A stretch of 64,000 bases of DNA, from positions 5,392,671-5,456,670 of the forward strand of contig CM076669.1 of assembly GCA_038496675.1 (NCBI GenBank). The letters run 5' to 3'. Shown here in pieces: positions 1 through 14,745 of this stretch; position 1 is the stretch's first letter; the number at the start of each line of letters is the position of its first letter. Both the position numbers and the translations under genes were made by a program. Below the pieces are notes generated by a model, which worked only from the letters and a program-made list of their open reading frames with translations, did no database searches and was not told where the DNA came from. This DNA is from Rachycentron canadum. Lineage: Eukaryota; Chordata; Actinopteri; Carangiformes; Rachycentridae.

Positions 1-3000
1 TACTGTATACCATTGGGCTGAGTCCCCCAGGAGAAAGGGTGACCATCCCATTCGGCCAACAGTCATTTTTTATCTAAAGAGAGTTCTGTCAGTTGCCAGG
101 ATAGAGTCTTTTACAGACGCAGTATGTGTGAGTGGGCCAGCCCTGTATTAGGTAAGTGCAGCCATCTAGAACTGAGCTTAAGAGCTCTTAGCCTTGTCGG
201 GACAAAGAGGAATGGTATTTGGCACCAGGTCCAAGTCAGTCCTCCATGATGAAACCTACTCCATCTTGTGAGGAGAGATGAATTGCAAGGGGGTGGTATA
301 AGCCCCTGCTTCAATATTTATCAAGGCGAGTGATTGGGGTCCTCCCACCAGCTGCCCTTGACAACCACAGAACAGGTTCTCCTTGAGATTGAATAGAAAG
401 CAAGACTCATTAGCATGGAGTTAATTTATTCATGCTGGCCTTTCAGGTAGAAAGCCAGCTGATGAGGGCTGATTTCCATGGGAGACATTAAGGTTGGTTT
501 GTAATTGGCCCCACTGTCTGACCCTCAAGTGTTAATTAGGTGCAGGGACCATTTGGCTTGTGTTCAGACACTGGTGTTAATCAAAAAACCCAACACTCCA
601 GACTGCCGGTCAAATTCTTTAAAGCCGTTCAGCCCTGCTTAACAACGGCTAAGCTAATGTTCTGACAAAATAATCCAATATTGTTGTTCCATGCTGATTT
701 TACCACCTTTTCATGGAAAAGTCTCTGAAGACTCCCTCATTTGGCAAACAGTAGGGGGAATCTTACAAACTACAGCTGTGTTTTTCAGCGTTAACCACTT
801 TTCTGCCACAACATTTCCCTCCAAAATAAACCATCGTGTTTCACAGTTTCCCTTCGTGTTCTGCCACATCTTGCTATCTCTCATGGAAGAAAAGGCCAAG
901 GCTGTCCAAGTAATACCAGCTCAGTCAGTTGGCATCAACTCCAAAAACCTCAGATCCGGGCGGTACAAAATTACAGTCGCCTCTCTCATAAAGATCCCAC
1001 ATACTTTCCAGCCACTGTGAATCTCTAAGTTTTGAGATGCTGCATTGCAACAAACAGCTCCTTGTATGGACATCCCAAACCAGAACCATGGTGGCATTGT
1101 TTACTGCTGGAAGAATCGCTGTACAACTTAGTTATCTGATCATGCAAACAATTTTGGGGGCCAAGTCTGTCATAAAGTTATATGGGGTTGAAAACCTGAG
1201 GAAAGCTTCCTTGTGGTTGTTGCCTCTCTAGCACTGCAACCTCCCCTGCACTTTAATTGCTGCCATACAAACAGGGCCACAATGACAGGTCCCATCCTGT
1301 TGCACGCATTTCTTTCTATTTCTACTTGGCTTCTCACCACAGTCACATAAAAAGAGGATGTTCTTTTTTAACTCTGCGGGACTTGGTAGCTTGTTGCCTC
1401 TCTGGGTTATTGCCCCAGTGTGCGTGCCCATGAACAATCGATTCTCTTACAGTTTACAGAAGGCTGAATTAACTGCCACAATGAGCACGGCTGGTAGTTT
1501 CTTCAGATTTCCTTTTCTTGAAGGCTGTAGGGACAGTAGAATCAAAAAGCACCATCTGCTGTCATGAAACAAAGACTAGTATTTAATTTCTCCAGACTCC
1601 AGACAAGATGTCAGTCAAGGATCATTGACATTTCATGCATGTTTAAAAGATGAATGTGGTTCATTAGGCCAACTGTTACAACACCAGACCACCTCTCAAG
1701 ATTTGATTAAGGGCAGCGCCTGGTGCTTATTTTTTTTTGTTGATTAATTACTTTATAATTTTACGGCATAAAATTTCAGTTTTTTTTTTCTTTTTGTTTT
1801 TTTGTTTTTTTTTTTTAAAAGATGACCACACTCGTTTTTTGTCTGAACAATAGTGAAATTTATTTGTGGGGACACCCAATCTGTTTGGGACACCAATAGG
1901 CCTGATATGTCTGAAAGTGGGGACATGGTTATGTCTCCCTTTGATATTTGATTTTAAATTTTATTTATTTATTGCTTAATTAAAAGGTTTTCCTCACCTG
2001 TTTTACCACAATAAACTGAAACAAAGATTGAATATAGTCTTCTGTATCCTGGGGAGCTGCATAAAGTCCTGAGACCCTTCACTTTTGTCACAAGTTAACA
2101 AATTCATGGTTTGAAAGAAGTGAGCGGTTTAATGACAAACGGTACTGACTTGCATTAAGAATCCAGTGTCTTTAAAATTTTTAAGGGTTTAAAAGTATTT
2201 GAATGAATTGAATTTGAGTATCTGAATATACCTATTCATTTTCAATTTTGTCCTTGGATTTTTTTTTCTCTCCCAAACATCCCCTAACTTCACAAAAGTG
2301 CAACACTAAAATGATCAATCCATTATTGAAATACTTGTTGATTTATTCTCTTTGGATTATAAAATTAACTAAAAATCAACTAAAGACTTTGATATACTCG
2401 CTTTTTCTCTTTAATTTGCCTTGGCGCACATCTGCCAACATGTGAGGAAGGTTTTCTGCCAGTACGACCCCTTCTGCAACAAAGAAAGCAACCTGCTGTT
2501 TAATATTGAATGACTCCTGTCATTTCTTGGCCCAACAAAAGGCTTTTGTGCTGCTTCCGCCTGACCACTCCACACAAATAACCTACATCAAAGAGAGGGA
2601 GAGTCTCTGCTCTCCAGTTGCCGCCTTACCCTTTCGGCCAACCCCACTGTCCATCGCAAGGATCAGGGTGGATTGTATCAGCGCTGGTCTGCCATCCAAC
2701 CAATAGGGCACCATGGGTCAAAGCTCTAAGTCAAAGGCAAGGCACTGGGGACTGCTGTGAGGTCTGCAGGGCCGTGTAAGGCCCACCTGCGCACATACAT
2801 AATAGAAAACCCACCAACTGTCAATGCTCCAACCCTGCTTCCTCTGTCCCTTTGTCCCTTTCTTCAGTTTCTTTCTGCCTCTCCACCAGCAGCAGAGCAG
2901 GGCTGGTTTAATACTCTATTGTCTACCTTATCTCAACCCTTCAGGATAAACAGAACGCATAGATATACACCCCAAAGCCATAACACGATGCTCGACCGTG

Positions 3001-4043
3001 CCAGAGTAATGATGTCCATGCACACTTTTGACACTCTTCCATCTCGGGAATGGGGAGAGCTCAACAATGAGGAATGCACATAAACTCATGACTAATGAAC
3101 CACATGTGGTCCAGAGGATTTCTTCATCACAGACACAAAAACAAAAAACAGTCGTGCTCCAGCTTTTGTTTTCTCTTTTCGTAATTTGTTGTTCGTGACA
3201 TCTAATATGGAAGATTTACAAGTTTGTGCTGCCAAAGGATTTGACAAGATGCCACTGAGAGAATTAATTTGCGACTCAACAGTAGTAGCAGCTTCACTCT
3301 ACAAATACCTAATATGAAGGTTATGAGCTGGCAGTGATTCTGTGAATTTATAGTCCCACTGCATGTATTGAATGTCTCTGAAAAACCTTGACAATTGCCC
3401 CCCCCCCCTCTCTGAAAGAGCAGGTGCACCATCTGGCAACTTTAATGTTAGTCTACAATGCTGTGGCAGTGCATGACTCATATGTTTGTGTGAGATTGAA
3501 AGCAGAGCACTGAGAAGATACCGGATCCAAAGGTATGTGGGCTCCAGAGAGTTTCGGTTTTGTCTCTCAGTGAATAAACCGGGTCCATGTGACACACCCC
3601 TGCTGTGTCCCGTCTCTGCACCGGGCTTAACCGGCCTTCCACCATCACGAGGGAACATATAAGTTTCCTATTCCCCCCACTGAGAAAACAATACAAAGTT
3701 TACCATAACATTAAACAGTTATTTCACCCGACACCACACCCCTCAGAACAATTTGTTCCTCTTGTGGAATGTACTGGAGGCAAGCTGTCAGAAAGAGAGC
3801 TGAAAGTGTAGCACAATGTCTAAGTCAATTAACAGTGGGGGGAGTATTAGTGAACCTCGTTTTTCACAGCAGTCAACTGATAAACACACACAAAGACCAT
3901 TGGCCGTTACACAATCCTCTATCATTCATTCGTAAAACTGCACCCTGATGATTTTTTGGTTCACATTTGTCTATCAACAAAAGATGAAAATGTTAAAAGA
4001 AAATAATAGGCCTAATATTTCAAGAGGCAATCGCAGATTTATA

Positions 4044-4077
<34 letters not shown>

Positions 4078-6869
4078 ATTCCTGCATATTCTAATAAAAT
4101 CTTAAATTTGTGTCTAAAATTATGAAGCTAAATTTATATTCCTTTGTAAAGGACATGTCTGGTGTGTAATAATGAATCATTTACCGTGAAAGTTGTTGAC
4201 ATTCAAAACAGTAGTTTGCCAACAAAATCCCCCTTAACTATCATTAGCTAAAATAGCTAGAGCGAAGCTAAAAGTTAAAGGAAACAATTCCACAGTCTTA
4301 AGTTGAAGTTAAAATGCACATTAGCAAATGTTTATAAACAATAGCTATCTCCACATCACAATGAGAAGTCGTATAATTAATGACTTCATCACAATATTTC
4401 CTCCATATTGATTTTCTCCTATGCGAACTATGACTCAGCTAAGCTAACTTTTAAAACCCTGTATAGCTGCTCAACTTCATAACAACTACTCCTTCTCCAC
4501 AGGAATTTCTGCATAACTTAAAAAGCTGTGGTTCTTTTGCTGCCCACTGAGGTTTCGCTCAACCGCAGAGATTATTTCTGCCCGTTTGAGCTGTAATGTT
4601 CGATTGTACAAAAAAAAAAAAAAAAAACCTCTCGCTCAGACCATCCGTTGTAAACAGCTGTATGTTAAATCACCTTGTTATGCTCCAGAAGAGCATCAGC
4701 TAGAGGAATGTTTAAATTAAGATTTACACCCCAAGTGCAAAGATGAGGTTCAGTATTATGGTCCAAAAGGTTTTCTTGAATCTCCTCCAAGGCCTTATTT
4801 TGGGAGGATGTATAAAATAATTTTTTTTCTGCCAGAATTTGGAGCCTTGCATGTTTTTAATTAGCTGTGAGTCAGTATTTCACCCTTGGTGGCTTGCAGT
4901 CTGGCAGAGCAAGGCATGTAACATCTTTAGCCTTTTCAGCGTTAGGATAATATTGCCTCTGCGCTGAGCTCTCTGTGATAACTGTGATGCTATCTTGTCA
5001 GCTTTGAAGCATTAGACTGATGCGATCTCCCTTTCTCTCTAGAAGTTCCTCTTTTATTAAACACACATCTGCTTGACAGGACGCCTTCACTTTTAATTTT
5101 GTTTTTTGGAGCTCAAGTAAAAACAGAGTCATATTTGTGTCCATGGTTATAATTAGGCAACAGATGATGCTCCAAAAGACCCTGCTCTCACTTCAACACA
5201 TTCACCATATAAGGTTATTTACCTAAAGATGGTGAACATAGAGAGTGAAGAGTCATGGGAAACTCGCCTGTGACTGAAGTGGTTAACTTGTCTTTTATTT
5301 AAAGTTAAACACTCCAGGCTTTTACGTGGCGAATGCGCCAAACAACAGCTTGTGATCAGAGTGAGGGGTGCCACAGAAAAGCCACTTCCCCTTCAAGATA
5401 AAAGGCCGCAGCCTCAAAAGCGTATGTCACACAATAATGAAAATGTGACTTTAGCCCACGGCATTGAAGCAAAGCACAGGCAACCTGTTTGTTGATTAGG
5501 GGAGGGAATACAAAGAAAGCCCAGAGAGGATCAGTAGAGGGGAGGAAATGGAGGGTGTAGATCTTCATTGCCCTCCCACACCCCCTGCTCTCAGTGCAGA
5601 TTGAAAAAGTGATAAATATGCATGAGTTTGGCTTCAACAGTGAAGGCCCTTTGATGGTATGGTTGAGAGTTCTCTATCTCTGGAGCAAATAGGCTGAAAA
5701 TAACTGAGCGTGTTTAGTTTGTGTGCGCGTGTGAACAATGTGTACTGTTAATGAGTGGAAGAGACTCTGCGGGGTACAATATATAATGTATCTCTCCCGA
5801 CAAGTTTTCTGTAGTCACAGCTTCTTTTTAATTGACTGGATGAAAGTTAGGTGAAGCAGGCGGTGTCTTTACCAATAAAATACTTGAGTCTCAGTCTGTA
5901 CTGTTCAGACCGTTGCTTTTTATAGCTAGAAATAAGAAAGATCTTACTACGTAATTTCTGAACCATGAACTCCTAAAACTCTTGAATGAGGAATTCACAG
6001 AAAAAACAACTTCCAGAGCCAAGAGATCTTTGTCCTATTATCTCAGACTTGTGTGGGTTACCGCTAAGTGTTTTGACCCTGAGCCAGCCACCAACTGTGC
6101 CTATTATTATACTGTGTTATTTTCTCAGGTTTATGATCACTATTTTAATTGACATGTACTTATTTTGCAGACACTTAGTTAAAATTAGGAACACCTCATT
6201 TTATATTTCTGAAAAAATATAAATCCATAATTTCATCACAGGCGTACAGTTACTATCACATTTAACAGGTCAGAATGAAGTTATCAATATGAATTGTCAA
6301 CTTGGTCTTGACTCTAAGTTGACCCCCATTTGGACACAGTCTTTGTGTGATCTTGAACCTGGTCTGACTCGGTATTGTGGTCTTGACTGCAGGAATTGTC
6401 TGTTAAATGCTTTCCCAAAACACCAGAGAGGGATTAAGGATGTTATTTGAACTTAACTGACCAAAAAAAAAAAAAAAAAGATGCCTCTGTGTGTCATTAT
6501 GTATGATGATAATAATCCCTCCTTGCTGCTGCATCGCACCTTAAATATAAATGTGCAGCAGTGGCTCAGTCCTCCCATTACATGAAGTGAGGCATGTTCA
6601 AAAACCAGCATGCAGATCCTTAAAGTCCTATTACCCTCATACTGAGTTTTCTTTTCAGATCTCTTGGGCTCAAACATGGGCATAATTTGGAGATGTCTTA
6701 TTCTGATCAGAGTGAGATTAATGTGGGCTTGCGTGTAGCTGTTTCTCTTGGGTTTAATTTAGTAGAAATAGGCGGAAAGGGCCTCTCATCTATCTCTCAG
6801 TGTGGATACAACCTTATTTGTATTTTTTGCTCAGCCTTTTTTCCCCCCGTCTGTGTGTGTGTCTCTCAG
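1..6869 (+). other. inferred sema3c intron upstream of the first visible coding exon
   Basis: No coding exon could be supported on either strand; the open frames here are short and lack family similarity. The exon for the semaphorin signal peptide, which must end in phase 1 with a G, was looked for and not found, so the stretch is read as part of a long 5' intron. It holds A-tracts at 4049-4076 and 4610-4627, T-rich tracts at 1730-1816, and AT-rich segments with many homeodomain-type TAAT cores (about 400-680 and 4690-4900). Confidence 0.6.
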
Positions 6870-7030
6870 ACTTGCAGGCCTCCCAGACCTTCGAACACTA
6901 CAGTATATCAGACAAAGCCATGGACTACAGGATCCTGCAGATGGACGAGGACCAGGACAGGATGTATGTGGGCTGTAAGGACCACGTCCTCTCCATGGAC
7001 ATCAACAACATCACCCATGGCACACTTAAG
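6870..7030 (+). CDS. sema3c: sema3c exon w1: start of Sema domain
   Basis: The acceptor is a TGTGTGTGTCTCTCAG tract; the exon opens with two bases of a split codon and ends on a whole codon before GTCAGC. It encodes the first Sema blade, with MDEDQDRMYVGCKDHVL, matching the SEMA3C block that begins DYRIL. A second AG at 6886 is less likely because the preceding residues DLQAS align with the family. Confidence 0.92.
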
Positions 7031-10000
7031 GTCAGCACATGCTAGTAGTTTTATTCTAATGCCATGCTGGCATCCTGTATGTTTTTATTCTCTTATTCTC
7101 AGGCCACCACAAAGGATAAAACCAAAATGTTGTTTTTTTTTTTAAATTGAACCATATGCGAGGCACATCAAACTGTAGACCTTACTCTAATGTGTGCTAT
7201 GATATGCAAATTACCACACATTTGCCATGATCAGAACAATTTTCGGGTTATTCAAAAGCGCCATAAAAATGCTCAAGCTCTCTGATAACTGATTCTGCAT
7301 GCAGTGGAGGACTTATCTTCAGTGTAATTGACAGGCATGAAATGCATAAACAGATGGAAACACATTTAGGTTCCCCCAGGGAGTGCTGCACCGCATCCAT
7401 TTTGTCCAAGTAAATTGCTTGATATATTCATTGAGCTCAACCTATAAGCACCTCTCCCAGGTTTAAAAACACACATTTTCCACAGCTGGTAGTCGCCTGT
7501 AATCACAAACACTCGAACACGAACTTTCAGAACATTTTTGCTCAATTTCCAAAAGATGTCTCCCTGTGATTTCTGTCTGCGTGAGCGAGATATGATCAAA
7601 CCTCTATTCTCCCATATTCACATGTCTCCTCCAGTCTCTCACTGGTTTCCTGGGCATATTGTCAATCTAAATACTGTGCGGTTTTTTTTTTTGTTTGTTT
7701 GTTTGTTTGTTTGTTTGTTTCACCACCAGGTGTTTTGGCCCGCGTCGACCAGCAAGATAGAGGAATGCCAAATGGCAGGCAAGGACCCTACGGTAAGAAC
7801 AGTAGACCATCCAAAGCCTTTTTAAAATAAAACCAAGAAATAGATAACAGAAATAACTAATAAATATAGTTGCAGATAATATTTTTTTCTTAATTGTAGC
7901 TGATGAGTAGTTTCTGCCATTAGGAACCATAGACTGTAAATACAGATGGCTGTAGCCTCCGTGACGTCACCTACAGGTTTTCTGAAGAGCAGCTTTGTCT
8001 CTGCTCTGTCGTTCCCATCTTGGCAGCGCCTGATTCCACCTAACTCCCCTACCTGTCACTGTCAAAATTAGCCAATAAATGTCTATAAACACGTTTATAT
8101 AATATAATATAAGAGTCTATTGGGATTGAGTCACTTTTGGAGCCAAACTCAAGTTACAGTTTCTGGCACTTTGTTGGCTTCATTTTTCAGTTATGCCTTC
8201 ATACACCCTTTAAAGCAAAACAATGTAATGTTGTGAAAAAATAAGACATTTTTCCTCCTATAAACGAAAGATGAATTCATAATGATCCAACTGGTCCTCT
8301 TGCCCTCCAGATCTAGACTAAAGGTTTTTCCGGCTGTGCCAGATCTGTTCCTCCAAGTGGGTTCACAGGGGAATCTTGCATGTATCACCTCCTGGGATTT
8401 CCCTCTCCCATCTGTGAGCTTGTGTCAGGTCCAACCACATGTGCAGCAGGCAGCAGATGTCTGCAGGGTCATTGACTGGCTGAGTCCTCATGGCATCGGT
8501 GCAGTTTGTTAGGACGGAGTGAAGCGTGGGTGGAACGGGGGCCACAGAGCACTATAGAAAAAATAAACCAGAATCAAAGCTTTCAAATGGGACACAGCTC
8601 ATTGACGCAGAGATTTCATAACCCGGCCTGATTCTGTGCAGCACTTGTTAGATGCAACAAGATTTAATGAAGACATACAGCTACACTCAGAAGACTGATT
8701 TCTCCTCTGCTTCTGTTTCCCTCTAATTGGGTTGCTCTGAAACAAGCACATGCACAGCTGCCTACAGACGCTGCAGTGCAGAGGGTGGGGGAACAGAAGA
8801 AGAAAGTAAGGGCTTTGTTTTTAAAGATCAAACCTTTATAAGCAAGTTTTTACATACATTGAAGGCCTCATTTTTGAGGTCAAAATAAAAAGCATCGCAC
8901 CACGACAAACGCTGCTCATTTGTCCAACACCATCGCTCCAGGCTCTGACAGCAGCTGGGGTAGTAGAGCCAGGGTTTTGTACGACACGCAGTTGCAGAAG
9001 TGAAGACAAAGCTGTTTCCAGTCAATGGGTGATTTGTGCTGCTCTGAGTCACAGCCAGCCTGCTTCAGACAAGCTCCCACAAATATTTGGGTGAGCCATC
9101 TCTGTGTGGAGCAGCCCAATGTCCCCCCTCTCCCTTCTGTCACCCCCCCCCCCCCCTTGCATGCAGCTCTGCCAGATTTGCCTCTAAAAACATTCTGTTT
9201 CCGTTCCTGTCTTACCAGTTTTTATTTCTCGGTCACTTTTTCCAACTCTTATGAGTCCTCTCAGTTTCTTTTTTACCGCAGTGTGTTTTTTTTTTTTTTT
9301 ATTTTCTCTCATCCGTAATGCCCCTCTCCTCTCTCATTAGTTTCTTCGTTTGAATCCCCCCGGCGTTTCTGTTATGGTTACCCTCCCGATCTGTATATAT
9401 TAAGTTCCTCTTCACCAATAGAATCTGTGATCAAGCAGAGCTCCAGAGTCACCGCACATTGTTTGCACCAGAGGGTGGCAGTTAAGGAGGAATCTAGACC
9501 AGCCAGGTTGATTAAGTCGCTGAAAAGTCTCCACTTTATACTCAGCAAGATCACCACTTGAACTTGGGGCCTTGGGGCTGGATGCTGTTTATATGGCACA
9601 GTCACGAAGGCTGCGTGTGTATTATAAGAAGAAAATAAAACAGGATATGATTATATGTTAGATATGGGTTCAGGCCCCAGACCCTGTGTGTGAGGGTTTC
9701 GATGGAGAGTGCGATGAGACGAATAAGTGATAAAAGTGAGGAGACAGCAAGACACATACAGAGAGATAAAGAGCAGAAACATAAATAACAGAGATGGGTG
9801 TGCGGCAGTGAAAATTCAGTTGTTTTTCGTCAATAACTCTCAGCGGAGCCATGCGCCGACCGTGAGCTGCAGCAGCTGCCATTCCTGCGGCCGTGGCCAA
9901 GTTCCTGACGGCTCCCTGGATACGTCTTCCTCTCCTCCCCACGTCTTCTCCACTCTCCGTCTTCCTTTTCTCCACTAGTTTTTTGCAGGCTCTTAATTAG

Positions 10001-13000
10001 CCACCAAGTCCAGCTCTCCTGCTGCTGCCGGTTTTTGGGAAGTGGAAGCAAAGATATATGGAGATTTGTAATCGTCTCACCTAGATCACATGTACCACTG
10101 AGACTCTTTTTCCACTGGCCTTAATACCAGACCAGTGAGCTCTGGTATCATTTGATTGTGCTGCATGTGACTGTACACACGTCATAACAAGTGAGATAAG
10201 CTTGAATTACTCCCTCATATGGAATAAGTTCAGGAGAGATAAACAGGTTCTGGATTTACTGTTCACCATGGCTGCATACAAGGAAATGGACTTTGTCCTT
10301 TGTTGTCTTTTTTCAGTGTATTGTGTCATAGCTTTTTTTTTTATTGTGCTATAATGACTGCAGCAGAATGGCTCTGAGTATCTGTTTTTCATTTAGTTAG
10401 TTTTTAGTTTATTTCTAAAAAAAAAGATTATACTAATTAAAGTGACACAATACAGGATAATGTTTGCTGAAAACTGGTCACTGTGAGGTAAAAGTGAGTA
10501 TTATGAGATAATACAGGCTTAAATGTTAAGACATTATCACAGTACCAGAAATTAAGATGAGTCAGGGAACTGAATCACTATATACAACAATATTTGCCTA
10601 AAGTTGGTTCACATTTGCTAATATTAGCCACTACAAGCTACCAGTCATACCAGACCGACTGAGTCTACCAGCAAAATTTCTTTTTTAATTGCTACAGTGT
10701 GGTATTTATTTTCTCAAAATTTACAAGTGTAGTTTTAAAGGACCTATATGTAAGTTTTTTGAACATTTGCATAAAGAGCCATTTACTTACCACACCGGAA
10801 ACAACATTGCAACTTTGTGTTTTTCTTCTATTTCTATCAGTTATTTTCTTGTACTGAAGTTAACATGCTAACCAGCTAGCCTCAGCCCGGCTAACCCTTC
10901 TTGTCACTCTACCGATACCGAGTCACTGTAGTGTCCAGTCTTCCCTGAAGAAGTAGCAGTGCTCAGACAGGGAAATAAAACCCTTTGTACATGTTAATGG
11001 CTGAAGCTCTTGCTATAACTGGTAAGAATACAGCTGTTAATGCTAACGTTGGCTGTAGCAAAAGTTACAAACAGCTCCTTTAATGCCACAGTTTAATGAA
11101 AGGTAACAACAATATACTGTAGGATAAACCTTTTCAATGGAACGAGTCTGAGTGACATTTTTATTGTTGTGTCTCACCTACTGAACTTTTAACTTTTGAA
11201 CTTGTTTTTTCTATGTTTTCCAGCACGGCTGTGGGAACTTCATCCGGGTGGTGCAACCTTACAACAGAACCCATCTGTTCATGTGTGGTAGCGGAGCATA
11301 CAGTCCCGTCTGCGTTTATATCAACAGGGGCCGAAGGCCGGAGGTGGGCACATGACGACAGATTCACTTCACTAAAGAAACAAACTTTCTTCAGGAGACA
11401 CTATAGGCTGCAGAATGTTATTACACCACTAACATGGTCTCGAAAGTGAAAGAAAGTGAAACACCATGCAGGTCTATTGGTAAATTTTAAGATATACCAT
11501 TGTTACATTTGAAGTAATGCAAAGGGGACTTGGTGATAGGAAATCAAAAAAAAAAAGTAGGCCTAAGAGATGTCAGATTTTATCAATTCAAAACAAAAAA
11601 ACAAAATATAATTACACTTTTCTACAAGAAGAGCAACATCACTACAAGAAGAGCAACATCACTATCAGCCTGTGGTTGAAATGTATGAACTGGATGATGA
11701 AATTGAAAAGTGTCAGCACATCTTATCTTAAATTCATGTGGAGCTTCAGATACGGATTGTTTCTATTCTTTTACTGGCCTAGTAGGAATTTAGTGTCACC
11801 ATATGACAATAAAAAAAGATTGAAAGACTTCACAATTTTATTTGAGCAAAGGGTTCATGTAATCTGTTTGATGCCACATGAGAGCAGATAGGATAAGAGG
11901 GAGAAAATGGAGCTCTAATGTAAAGCATGGAGGGCAGATTTCTGAGCACTGTGCTCTAATTTCCGGCCACACAGCTCCCTCCAGGAGAAAAGTGCTCACT
12001 GAGTGAACAGCATTTAGCCACAGACTGCCGACTGCTGCCAAACGCTAATAGGCTGAGTGAGAGAGCTCCCGACCAGGCTCTTTCCGCACTGCAGAGCCTT
12101 TTGTCATTTTGGAGTTTTTTTGTTTTTTTGTTTTTTTTGTTTGAAAGTCAGACTGCTCTGTTTGCACTTTCTGAGCTCAAACATGTCAGCGTCTGAAGAG
12201 AAAGGATCTGTTATGTATAACAAGCCGCTGTGGTGAGAAGTTGACGCCGAGCTCACAGTGTGGACCTTTGCCCTGAGAACGTGCCCCAGACTATTATGTT
12301 GTTTTGAAACCTGATCGGATGCCTGCCCCAGACAGGTTATTTACACGTGTCAGTGTCTTTGTGTTATGAGCTTCTTCTCGAAGTGCACAGTGAAACATAC
12401 ATTATGGTAAACGGCCATTTCTCTGAACTCAATAAGATTTTTACTCAGTTGTTCACTTTTATAGGTTGTAATTATTCCTCTTGTTTTCAGAGAAGCTTGT
12501 TGTTTCAGACATTCCCCAGAGACACTTATGAATAGCTGCCACTTGTTGAAAGAGATTATTTAATTTATTTTAGGTCCCCGCCAGACAGTTTTTCCCCAAA
12601 AATGTTTCATAATCAACTTAAAAGTGTGTTTGCAGAAGTGGCGATCTTGGAAACATCCGAGCGAAGCAACAACAAGCAAAATGTATTTTTTTTAAAGAAG
12701 GGAGAGGTAAAAATGGACAGTTTCTGCATCGTAGAGGTTAACTACAAAACCGAACAGATGGAGTCAGTCCACCTCCAGAACCTCTTGGCAAACAGTAACA
12801 TTTTCCAAAAAGTTGCTGCTGGGCTGACATCACCAAAGGAAGCAGCAACACCACCATGAGCCAGACCTAAATAGAGATGGGTCCAAAACCTTTATAATTT
12901 AGACTGGTTGGACCGTCCAGTCTGCCACTGGGGGCGGGGGGGGGTGAAACTTGGCTTTTCAACTGGGATGGAGGAATAACTATCCAGCACATTAACAGGG

Positions 13001-14538
13001 AAATTCCTCTCCTCCCATATGGAGTCTTCTCTTTACTGTCCCTCATGGCCAGTTACGGCAGACCAGGCCAGGACCACTTCTGTGCTTCCTCAAAACCAAA
13101 AGGGACGGAAACGTGAGCAGGGCTACCTTATGGGGCCTTAGGTACGCTCACACATGCAGTTTTATTTTAGTTGAGGTCACCAGACGGAATAACTTATCAA
13201 ATAAAACTGTCTTCAAAATCTCTGACTCTTTTTTTTCTGTGACAGGAACAAGTATTTCACATTGACTCGAGGACCGAATCTGGGAAAGGGAGGTGCTCCT
13301 TCAATCCTCAAGTGAACACAGTCTCCGTCATGCTCAGTAGGTGCCTCCTTCCTCTTCCTACATGATCTATGACTCTTAGATAAGACAAGATATTAGTTAT
13401 CTAAAGAAAAGGTGAAATTTAAAACTTCAGATTTATTCCACTGCAGTGACAACACCAAACATATTCTCCAGGTTGAATGTATCAAAACTTTTCCAGTCGT
13501 AATTCCGACTTGGATGTTGGCCTTACGACTATTTATAAGCTGTTGAAGGAAACTGTGTTATAAATATTTGGTCTGATATGTTTCCAATAAAGCATATTAC
13601 TTAGAAATAGTACTTTTAAACATAACTGTGCACAATGGAGGGAGAGAGAAGGATCATGTTGACCTGCAGAGGAAGCAAATCTGTTGCATCTCAAGGTTTG
13701 GGTTGGTAGGGATAAGACTGTCATTGCACAGTCGTGACTCTGACCAATCAGAGAATCCTGTGTAGGTGCAAATCACAAACAATCCTGTGTGACCTGCGTC
13801 CGTTAGAAACCATAATTCATAACGAGATAAGAGTCTTAGAGGCAAATGTGTTTCCTGCTTTGAAAAATGCCCAGATATTCACGTTAGATGTAGTTATAGT
13901 GTAAATTTTCCCACAGATCCAGATCCAGATTTCAGTTGAAACTTTAATACACGCCAAGCACTTGACACCGACTGATATCTCCTTCAGGCCGGGCTCAACC
14001 CTTCCCTCCGCAATTCTCCTTGCTTTGATCTGTGATTGGTCGAGGCATGCGGGGTTGCTGTTGACACGTCTAAAAGACGACACGCTGCACCCTCAGCTCC
14101 GCTTTCTGACACCTGAGCATTGCCGTGTCAGCAGCAGCTTTGCCAGCTAGTGAGCTGCTTCAGAGATGCCCAGTAGGGGGGAGGGGGAGGGTGGATTAAC
14201 CAAAAAGGAGGGGAGGGGTAAAAAGGAAGCTGCTCTGCCAAATTGAGTCGAGGTCAAAGTTCACTATTTGGATGCAGTGATGTAGCACTCACCTGCACAA
14301 TCGGAGGCAGCGTCTACACTCATCTATGTGTTGGTCCCTCTGTCTGAGTGCTGTAATTAGCAGCGGGACACACAGACTGTAAACCTGTTGTTAATGCTGC
14401 AAACATCTATGGTCATTTTCATCAGTTTGGTTCATTTTCAGTGAACAAATTACAAACTTAAACCCTGTGTGAAGCTGTATTGTGGTTTCTAAAGCTTGTG
14501 GGAATACTGTTGATTTTTTTTTTTCTTTTTTTTTTAAA

Positions 14539-14620
<82 letters not shown>

Positions 14621-14661
14621 NNNNNNNNNNNNNNNNNNNNNNNNNNNNNNNNNNNNNNNNN

Positions 14662-14745
<84 letters not shown>

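Larger units (their letters stand above)
7793..11223 (+). other. sema3c intron between w2 and w3
   Basis: 3.4 kb without coding signal. It holds two dispersed repeats (7922-8185 and 10737-11084), a C-run at 9145-9156 and a T-run near 9286-9300. No other structure is supported. Confidence 0.8.

Noticed and set aside
691..1020. 109-codon open frame
   Set aside because: No signal peptide or semaphorin N terminus; it does not end in a phase that fits exon w1.
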